This document shows, one piece after another, positions 58,223 through 64,000 of a DNA stretch of 64,000 bases (positions within the stretch are counted from its first letter, which is position 1; every line of letters begins with the position of its first letter). Made by a program: the position numbers and the translations under genes. The stretch lies in assembly GCF_013522925.1 (NCBI RefSeq), contig NZ_JAAMQU010000002.1, positions 470,111-534,110 of the forward strand, given 5' to 3'. This DNA comes from Pseudomonas japonica (GTDB taxonomy: Bacteria; Pseudomonadota; Gammaproteobacteria; Pseudomonadales; Pseudomonadaceae). The notes beneath the pieces were generated by a model that was given only the letters and a program-made list of their open reading frames with translations, had not been told where the DNA came from and did not search any database.

Positions 58223-59679
58223 ATATCCTCTTTCGCGCCGACGCCTCCAGCCAGATCGGCGTGGGCCACATCACCCGCTGCCTGACCTTGGCCGCCGTGC
58301 TGCGTGAGCGTGGCGCTGCTGTCAGCTTTGCCTGCCGCGCCTTGCCGGGCTTCGATCCCGCGATGGTGCAGGCGCAGGGTTTCGCGCTGATTGAGGTGCC
58401 GGAGGAAGCGGATGACCTGGCCGCGCTCGCCGGCCGCGGGTTCGACTGGGTAGTGGTGGATCATTATGGCCTTGACCGCACCTGGGAGCGCGCCGCACGT
58501 GCGGTCGCCCGGCGTATCGCGGTGATAGACGACCTGGCTAACCGTACACACCATGCCGACCTGTTGCTGGACCAGAACCTCACCGCCAGCGAAGCGGCCT
58601 ACGAACCGCTGCTCAATGCCGAGTGCGAACGGGTGCTGGGCCCGCGATATGCGCTGCTTCGCCCGGAATTTTCAGCGCCCACCGAGCCCCGGCCCGTGCA
58701 AGCGCGCCATGTACTGGTGAGCTTTGGCGGCTTCGACGTGGCCGGTATGGCACTCAAAGCCCTGGAGGCGCTGGCGCCGTTCCCGGAGCTGCAGGTGACC
58801 TTGCTGGCGGGCCACGGCCACCCTCAACGCGATCAACTCCAGGCCTATGCGCTGCAACACCCTCACTGGCAGGTGCTTGATTACAGCCCGAACATGGCCG
58901 ACCTGATGCGCGATTCGGATTTGTTCATCGGCGCTGGCGGCGGCACAACCTGGGAGCGCGCCGCGTTGGGCGTGCCCAGCCTGTGTGTGGCCGTGGCTGA
59001 TAATCAGGTGAAAAACGCCGAAGCGCTGGCACGAGAGGGCGCCCATGTGTACCTGGGCGAGGCGTCCAGCGTGAGCGTGAGCGCATTGAGCGCGGCCATC
59101 GCCTTGCTGATCGCCAACGCACCGCTGCGCCACAGCCTGGCCGAACGCGCGCGTCGGCTGGTGGACGGCCGCGGTGCGCAGCGGGTTGCTACGTGCCTGC
59201 TCGGCCCGTTGTTGCACTTGCGCCCTGCCACAGAAGCGGACGCTCAACTGCTGTTCGACGGGCGCAACGCCGACGCCGTGCGGCAGGCCTCTTACGACAC
59301 CCGCCCGCTGGAGTGGCCCCTGCACCTGGCCTGGCTATATGGCACCCTCGCCGACCCGGCGCGGGCGCTGTTCATCGGCGAAGCGGGCGGGCAGCCCATC
59401 GGTATGTTGCGCTACGACCGCCATCCCACCGAGCCGGGGCGGGCAGAGGTGTCCCTTTATCTCTTCGAAGCGTACCTGGGCCAAGGTTGGGGGCGCTGGC
59501 TAATACATGCCGGCGAAGCCTGGCTGCTGCGCCATTGGCCGGACGTGGTTCGTGTCGACGCGGCGGTGCTACCCCATAACAGCGCGTCGCTACACCTGTT
59601 TCACCTGGCCGGGTTCACCCAGCAGGTGTGTGAATTCACCCGAGCACTGGAGCATCGGCATGATCAAGATCGGCCATAG
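58219..59679 (+). CDS. pseG: PseG hydrolase fused to PseH-type acetyltransferase
   Basis: The 486-residue protein joins two consecutive enzymes. Residues ~1-330 are the GT-B-like UDP-sugar hydrolase PseG (RADASSQIGVGHITRCLTLA at the start, LFIGAGGGTTWERAALGVPSL near 235), which releases UDP from 2,4-diacetamido-2,4,6-trideoxy-altrose. Residues ~335-486 are a GNAT fold with LRPATEADA, YLGQGWGRWLIHAGEAWL and NSASLHLFHLAGF, placing the N4-acetylation (PseH) in the same chain. The start is a GTG overlapping the pseF stop. No separate pseH is seen, so the fusion completes the pathway. Confidence 0.9.
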   Translation: MNILFRADASSQIGVGHITRCLTLAAVLRERGAAVSFACRALPGFDPAMVQAQGFALIEVPEEADDLAALAGRGFDWVVVDHYGLDRTWERAARAVARRIAVIDDLANRTHHADLLLDQNLTASEAAYEPLLNAECERVLGPRYALLRPEFSAPTEPRPVQARHVLVSFGGFDVAGMALKALEALAPFPELQVTLLAGHGHPQRDQLQAYALQHPHWQVLDYSPNMADLMRDSDLFIGAGGGTTWERAALGVPSLCVAVADNQVKNAEALAREGAHVYLGEASSVSVSALSAAIALLIANAPLRHSLAERARRLVDGRGAQRVATCLLGPLLHLRPATEADAQLLFDGRNADAVRQASYDTRPLEWPLHLAWLYGTLADPARALFIGEAGGQPIGMLRYDRHPTEPGRAEVSLYLFEAYLGQGWGRWLIHAGEAWLLRHWPDVVRVDAAVLPHNSASLHLFHLAGFTQQVCEFTRALEHRHDQDRP

Positions 59680-60706
59680 GGCCATTGGCCTCGAAAGCCC
59701 CCCGTTGGTAATTGCCGAAATGAGCGGCAACCATAACCAGTCCCTGGACCGTGCCTTGGCCATCGTCGATGCTGCCGCCGACGCCGGCGCCCATGCCCTC
59801 AAGCTGCAGACCTACACCGCTGACACCATGACCCTGGACCTGGACGAAGGTGAGTTTCACATCACCGACCCGGACAGCCTGTGGGCCGACACCTCGCTTT
59901 ATGCCTTGTACCAGCAGGCCCACACGCCATGGGAATGGCACGCGCCGATCTTCGAGCGGGCCAGGGCCAGGGGCATGCTTGCGTTTTCGTCCCCGTTCGA
60001 TGAAACGGCCATCGACTTTCTCGAAACACTCGATGTGCCGGCTTACAAGATCGCCAGCTTCGAAAACACCGACCTGCCGCTGATCCGCCGTGCCGCCGCC
60101 ACCGGCAAGCCCCTGATCATTTCTACCGGCATGGCCAGCCTTGCCGAACTGGAGCTGTCGGTACAGGCCGCACGGGAGGCGGGGTGCCGGGATCTGATCC
60201 TGCTCAAGTGCACCAGTACCTATCCTGCCACGCCGCAGAACACCCACCTGCGCACGCTGCCCCACCTGCGCGAGCTGTTCGGCTGTGAAGTGGGCCTGTC
60301 CGACCACACCATGGGGGTGGGCGCCTCTGTGGCTGCAGTTGCGCTGGGTGCTACCGTAGTGGAAAAACACTTCACCCTCAGCCGCGCCGCTGGCGGTGTG
60401 GATGCCAGCTTCTCGCTGGAACCCGCGGAGCTCGCCAGCCTGGTGACGGAAACAGAGCGCGCCTGGCAAGCCATGGGGCAAGTGCACTACGGGCCCACCA
60501 CGGCCGAACAGAAATCCCTGGTGTTCCGCCGCTCGCTTTATGTAGTGAAAGACATGGCGCCCGGTGAGCCCTTCAGTCGGGACAACCTGCGCGCCATCCG
60601 CCCCGGCCTGGGCCTGGCCCCGCGGCACATCGACGGTGTGCTGGGCCGCAGCGCCCGCCAGCCGATCAAGCGCGGCACGCCACTGGCGTGGGGGTTGATA
60701 GACTGA
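59660..60706 (+). CDS. pseI: Pseudaminic acid synthase PseI
   Basis: The 348-residue NeuB-family enzyme condenses the altrose derivative with phosphoenolpyruvate. It has the N-terminal PPLVIAEMSGNHNQSLDRA, the KCTSTYPATPQNTHLRTL region and a C-terminal antifreeze-like (SAF) domain from about residue 290. The start at 59660 follows GGAG and overlaps the end of the previous gene by 20 bases. It completes the pathway from UDP-GlcNAc to CMP-pseudaminic acid with PseB, C, GH and F. Confidence 0.95.
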   Translation: MIKIGHRAIGLESPPLVIAEMSGNHNQSLDRALAIVDAAADAGAHALKLQTYTADTMTLDLDEGEFHITDPDSLWADTSLYALYQQAHTPWEWHAPIFERARARGMLAFSSPFDETAIDFLETLDVPAYKIASFENTDLPLIRRAAATGKPLIISTGMASLAELELSVQAAREAGCRDLILLKCTSTYPATPQNTHLRTLPHLRELFGCEVGLSDHTMGVGASVAAVALGATVVEKHFTLSRAAGGVDASFSLEPAELASLVTETERAWQAMGQVHYGPTTAEQKSLVFRRSLYVVKDMAPGEPFSRDNLRAIRPGLGLAPRHIDGVLGRSARQPIKRGTPLAWGLID

Positions 60707-60734
60707 ATGAAGCAGGTTTCAGGGGCTGGACCAC

Positions 60735-60835
60735 TGTGTAGGACCGCGGGGCCGGCCATCCGGTTGGAGCCTTAGGCGGAAACCGGGAACGGGCGCTGAC
60801 AGCCCGATTCGCGGGCTCCGCCCGCTTCCTACGGG
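60735..60835. repeat. REP-like repeats after pseI
   Basis: GTGTAGGACCGCGGGGCCGGCCATCCGG and the roughly inverted ATTCGCGGGCTCCGCCCGCTTCCTAC form a head-to-head pair of the intergenic repeat family. The rest of the 349-base gap to 61055 shows no gene and no clear promoter. Confidence 0.7.
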
Positions 60836-61055
60836 TTCACATGGCCATTTGCCAATCAGGAACGTTCGTGCAAATTACGTCTGCATTGCGTGACCTGCCG
60901 GTCATTTTGCGCATCTCCACAATATTGTAACCTGAGGCCCCTGGCGCGCTCTGGCTGCCTGCAGCCCGCTGCCTTTATCGCCCTGTCAGGTTTTCGTCAG
61001 CGCTACGTCTGGGTGGCGGCGCGTTTTTCAGCGATTCTTTTTTTGGGAAGCCAGA

Positions 61056-61985
61056 ATGATTGGCATCAAGAGCATAGCGAGTTACGTACCGATTGCCGGC
61101 CTGGACAATTACGAGCAGGGTGCGAAATTCGGCAAGGATGAAGACTTCATTCTCGGCAAGATCGGCTCGGCCTTTTTGCCTCGCAAGGCCCCCGAGCAGG
61201 AAACGTCCGACCTGTGCGTGGAAGCGGTGAATGCGTTGTTCGCCAATAACCCGCAGCTGTCGCGCGATTCCATCGATGCGCTGATCGTGGTAACCCAGAA
61301 CGGCGACGCCGAAGGCCTGCCTCACACTGCGGCTATCGTTCAGGACAAGCTGGGCCTGCCCACGGGCATCGCCGCGTTCGACATCTCGCTGGGCTGCTCG
61401 GGCTATGTCTATGGCATCTATGCGCTCAAAGGCTTCATGGAAGCCACCGGGCTGAAGAACGGCCTGCTGGTTACCGCCGACCCGTACTCCAAGATCGTCG
61501 ACCCCGAAGACCGCAACACCACCATGCTGTTCGGCGATGCCGCCACGGCTACCTGGATGGGGGAGGGCGCGGTGTGGCAGCTGGGCAAGTCCATGTTCGG
61601 CACAGACGGCTCCGGAGCGCCACATTTGAAAGTGGAAAACGGCACCTTCTTCATGAACGGCCGCCAGGTGTTCAACTTTGCTCTGCTCAAGGTGCCGCAG
61701 CACCTGCATGCGCTGCTGGAGGCTTCCGGCCTCAGCGCTGCCGACATCGACGCCTACTGCATTCACCAGGGCAGCGCGGCCATTGTGGACGCCGTGGCGC
61801 GGCGTTTCGAGGAAGACACGCCCGAAAAATTCGTCAAGGACATGGTCGAAACAGGTAACACCGTGTCGTCCAGCGTGCCGCTGCTGCTGGAGAAGCACCT
61901 GTTCGACTCCAGCTGGAAGCGCGTGGCCATCAGCGGTTTCGGTGTCGGCCTGTCCTGGGGATCGGCTATCCTCTACCGCGAATAA
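61056..61985 (+). CDS. FabH-like 3-oxoacyl-ACP synthase III
   Basis: The 309-residue thiolase-fold enzyme has the catalytic cysteine in SLGCSGYVYG (about residue 112), the histidine in CIHQGSAAI (about residue 236) and the asparagine in ETGNTVSSS (about residue 268). The triad is complete, so it should be an active decarboxylating condensing enzyme. Its place between pseI and maf suggests a role in glycan acylation or in making an acyl donor rather than in fatty-acid initiation. Similar genes occur in flagellin glycosylation islands of P. aeruginosa. The start follows GGGAAG. Confidence 0.88.
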   Translation: MIGIKSIASYVPIAGLDNYEQGAKFGKDEDFILGKIGSAFLPRKAPEQETSDLCVEAVNALFANNPQLSRDSIDALIVVTQNGDAEGLPHTAAIVQDKLGLPTGIAAFDISLGCSGYVYGIYALKGFMEATGLKNGLLVTADPYSKIVDPEDRNTTMLFGDAATATWMGEGAVWQLGKSMFGTDGSGAPHLKVENGTFFMNGRQVFNFALLKVPQHLHALLEASGLSAADIDAYCIHQGSAAIVDAVARRFEEDTPEKFVKDMVETGNTVSSSVPLLLEKHLFDSSWKRVAISGFGVGLSWGSAILYRE

Positions 61986-62012
61986 GGTCGAGGTTCGCGG
62001 GCACCCCAGGCA

Positions 62013-63308
62013 ATGAGTGAGATTCTGACGCAAAACCTCGCGGTCATCCGCGAGCGCTGGCCCGCCCTGGCGGCGCGGCTGGAGGCTGAAGTGGCCGATC
62101 ACCTGGCGGTCGAAGTGGTCCAGGGGCAGGAAGAAACGCTGCGGGTCAACGACATACAGCTCACCAGCCGCCATGGGCGCTTTGCCGAGGCCAGGCTACA
62201 GGCGGCCAGCCTGCCGGGCGGTTGCTTGGCAGCGCACGTTTACGGGCCGGGCCTGGGCGACCTTCCGCGGGTATTACTGGAGGCGCCGCACCTGCGGCAC
62301 CTGACCATCTACCTGCTCAACGGCCCGCTGTTCACCCTGGTGCTGCAAGTGCTCGATCACACCGACTGGCTTGCAGACCCCCGGGTAAGCCTGGCCTATG
62401 CGGGTGACGAAACGGAGATCCATCTGCCTTTTGTGGCCTTGCCGTCGGAACTGGTACTGGCTGACGACCCAGCCTCGAAAATCCGCGATCGGTTGGTCAG
62501 CGAGCTGCACCTTAGCTTCAATAACCGGCTGTTCGATGCCCAGGATCCGGAGGTGGTCGCTCGGCTACGGGCGAATGAAGCCATGCTGGCCAGTGACGGC
62601 GATGTCGTCGAGCTGTTCGGCACTTCACCTGGCGCCAGCGTCTACGTCGTGGCCACGGGTCCAAGCCTGGAGCATCACTTCGACCATTTACGCGACAGTC
62701 GCGCCGCCGCCGACCGGCCTTTGCTCATTTGTGTGGACACGGCCTGGCGCCCGCTGCTGGACCACGGCATCGTTGCCGACATCGTGGTCAGCATCGACCA
62801 ACGCATCAGTGAACGCCACCTGCTGCCGGAACATTCCGCTGGCACCTGCCTGGTGTACATGCCGCTACTCGCCCCTGAGGTGCTGCACCAGTGGCGTGGC
62901 CACCGGTTGGCAAGCTACTCGCCCAGCCCTGTTTACGCCGCGCTGCGCCAGCGCATGCCCAAGGCCGAGCTGGCCGGCGGCGGCAGCGTGATTCATCCGG
63001 CGGTGGACCTCGCCGTGCGCATGGGCGCGGCCCAGGTGACGCTGTTCGGCGCGGATTTCGCCTTCCCCAACGACAAGACCCATGCCGGCTGGAGCGATGG
63101 CGACCTGGGCCCCCAGCTCACTCATGCCCGGCACTGGGTGCTGGACGGGCATGGCGGGCGCGTGCGCACCCAGTTGAATTTCCGCAGCTACCTGACCGAG
63201 CTGGAGCGGTACATCGCCCGGCACCCAGGCGTGGCTTTCTTCAATACCAGCCGTGACGGGGCGATGATCGCCGGTACCGCTTTTGCCGAGGGCCTTGTAC
63301 GTGAGTGA
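62013..63308 (+). CDS. maf: Maf motility-associated glycosyltransferase (DUF115)
   Basis: The 431-residue protein has the DUF115/6-hydroxymethylpterin-pyrophosphokinase-like domain (about 205-400). GASVYVVATGPSLEHHFDHL holds the nucleotide-sugar binding loop, DIVVSIDQR the DxD-like site, and TLFGADFAFPNDKTHA the late motif. Maf enzymes transfer pseudaminic or legionaminic acid from CMP donors to flagellin Ser/Thr. It follows FabH-like by 27 bases and precedes fliC by one small gene. Confidence 0.9.
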   Translation: MSEILTQNLAVIRERWPALAARLEAEVADHLAVEVVQGQEETLRVNDIQLTSRHGRFAEARLQAASLPGGCLAAHVYGPGLGDLPRVLLEAPHLRHLTIYLLNGPLFTLVLQVLDHTDWLADPRVSLAYAGDETEIHLPFVALPSELVLADDPASKIRDRLVSELHLSFNNRLFDAQDPEVVARLRANEAMLASDGDVVELFGTSPGASVYVVATGPSLEHHFDHLRDSRAAADRPLLICVDTAWRPLLDHGIVADIVVSIDQRISERHLLPEHSAGTCLVYMPLLAPEVLHQWRGHRLASYSPSPVYAALRQRMPKAELAGGGSVIHPAVDLAVRMGAAQVTLFGADFAFPNDKTHAGWSDGDLGPQLTHARHWVLDGHGGRVRTQLNFRSYLTELERYIARHPGVAFFNTSRDGAMIAGTAFAEGLVRE

Positions 63309-63567
63309 GGTTGCACCGCTCATAGAGGAAGCGCGCGCCTGCGCCGGGCTGTTTCGGCTGGGCCGTGATGTGGAAGCGGCGCTGCGCATGGTTGACCTGT
63401 TCGACCGCCTGGCACCGTTGTTCGAGGCCGCGCCCGCCCACCAGCAACAGCAATGGGGCGCACTACTGATGGAAACCTTTTCCCGCCAACAGCTTCAGGA
63501 TTGGCTGGCCGTGGCCGATTACCTGGAGTACGAGTTGGTTGCGCTCATGGAGCACTGCGGGCAATAA
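63301..63567 (+). CDS. Unknown 88-residue protein between maf and fliC
   Basis: The protein is read from the GTG at 63301, which overlaps the maf stop by eight bases, so it is translationally coupled. It is mostly helical and acidic-amphipathic, with LRMVDLFDRLAPLF and QQLQDWLAVADYLEYELVALM. No signal peptide or membrane helix is seen. No known family is recognised. It might be a small partner of Maf or a chaperone; no function is claimed. Confidence 0.7.
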   Translation: MSEVAPLIEEARACAGLFRLGRDVEAALRMVDLFDRLAPLFEAAPAHQQQQWGALLMETFSRQQLQDWLAVADYLEYELVALMEHCGQ

Positions 63568-63591
63568 CGCTCGCAGCGCCCGTCTCCTTCC

Positions 63592-63643
63592 TGGCAAGTA
63601 TCAGCTGCTGCCACAACAAGTAGCGGCAGCAGCGGAATTGCCA
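63592..63643 (+). other. Nested inverted repeat upstream of the fliC promoter
   Basis: GCTGCTGCC (63604-63612) pairs with GGCAGCAGC (63625-63633) around a 12-base loop, and outside it TGGCAA (63592-63597) pairs with TTGCCA (63638-63643). No T-run follows directly; a CAGTTTTT lies about ten bases further. It is between the last island gene and the fliC promoter, so it may stop read-through. Confidence 0.5.
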
Positions 63644-63747
63644 AGACAGTCACAGTTTTTATCTTCAGTGCCAGCGGCCTTAACGCCGTAAACCCCTGTC
63701 ATTATTGGGAAAAATGGCAAAGTCGAAAAAAAAGCGCGAAACGCCCC

Positions 63748-63774
63748 TCAAGCAAGCGGCCAACACGACGATAA
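63748..63774 (+). promoter_or_regulatory. Sigma28 promoter of fliC
   Basis: TCAAGCAA (63748-63755) and GACGATAA (63767-63774) are separated by 11 bases, like the flgM promoter spacing, and match the FliA consensus in the -10 part (GCCGATAA). Confidence 0.7.
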
Positions 63775-63852
63775 CTAGTACGTAGGTTCTCTAGGCCACA
63801 CTGGCAGAGCAGGGCCGGTAGCCAAGTACATCACCCCCCTGAGGAATTCGTC

Positions 63853-64000
63853 ATGTCGTTGACCGTTAACACTAACATTGCTTCCCTGACCGTTCAGAAC
63901 AACCTGAACAAGGCTTCGTCCGCCACCGCTACCTCGATGACTCGCTTGTCCTCGGGCCTGAAAATCAACAGCGCCAAAGACGACGCCGCCGGCCTGCAGA
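63853..64000 (+). CDS. fliC: Flagellin FliC (3' part beyond the window)
   Basis: The first 49 residues of flagellin are seen. The start follows GAGGAAT. The conserved N-terminus [20 protein letters not shown] and the [17 protein letters not shown] stretch that enters the type III secretion and polymerisation domain are clear. The gene continues past the right edge. The glycosylation island upstream is expected to decorate this protein. Confidence 0.95.
   Translation, partial: MSLTVNTNIASLTVQNNLNKASSATATSMTRLSSGLKINSAKDDAAGLQ

Overview
The window looks like a chromosome segment of a motile Pseudomonas that is not P. aeruginosa, probably of the putida/fluorescens side of the genus. The reasons are the high-GC coding bias, the order argR-aruCFGDB(E), the alaS-lysC-rsmA-tRNA-Ser-tRNA-Arg block, amrZ beside mgtE, and a complete flgZNM/flgA/cheVR/flgBCDEFGHIJKL cluster. 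This is inferred from gene content; no database was consulted.

Layout. 1-8673: arginine succinyltransferase (AST) catabolism, with the end of argR, two ArgR-type half-sites, then aruC, aruF, aruG, aruD, aruB, a small His-tailed protein and aruE; a hexanucleotide microsatellite lies before aruB. 8674-10693: REP-like repeats, a Brucella-RibH2-type lumazine synthase behind an FMN riboswitch (minus strand), and threonine aldolase. 10700-15712: alaS, lysC with a possible internal start, rsmA/csrA, tRNA-Ser(GCT), three near-identical tRNA-Arg(ACG) genes and a terminator. 15827-20261: a small secreted protein, mgtE, amrZ, an orphan phnN, two small exported or membrane proteins and tRNA-Arg(CCT). 20396-26586: a pyrimidine-degradation regulon (uracil permease, rutR, rutABCDF without rutE), with matching RutR-like operators before the permease and before rutA. 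26691-29376: a glutamylpolyamine-synthetase-like enzyme and an MFS transporter.

29469-46249 is the flagellar structural region: flgZ, flgN, flgM (sigma28 promoter) and flgA (sigma54 promoter) on the minus strand; cheV, cheR, flgBCDE (sigma54) and flgFGHIJKL (sigma54) on the plus strand. A small exported protein sits between flgE and flgF.

46454-63567 is a flagellin-glycosylation island inserted between flgL and fliC. It has two very large glycosyltransferases, a minus-strand CDP-glycerol module (TagD-like cytidylyltransferase plus a fusion of a methyltransferase-like domain with a CDP-glycerol glycerophosphotransferase), the whole CMP-pseudaminic acid pathway (pseB, pseC, pseF, a pseG-pseH fusion, pseI), a FabH-like ketoacyl synthase, a Maf glycosyltransferase and an unrecognised 88-residue protein. 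Flagellin (fliC) starts at 63853 behind a sigma28 promoter and is cut by the window end. Sigma54-type promoters before the first glycosyltransferase and before pseB tie sugar synthesis and transfer to the flagellar regulon. The most distinctive system is this island: pseudaminic acid plus a wall-teichoic-acid-like glycerophosphate module next to flagellin, suggesting a flagellin glycan that may carry glycerophosphate.
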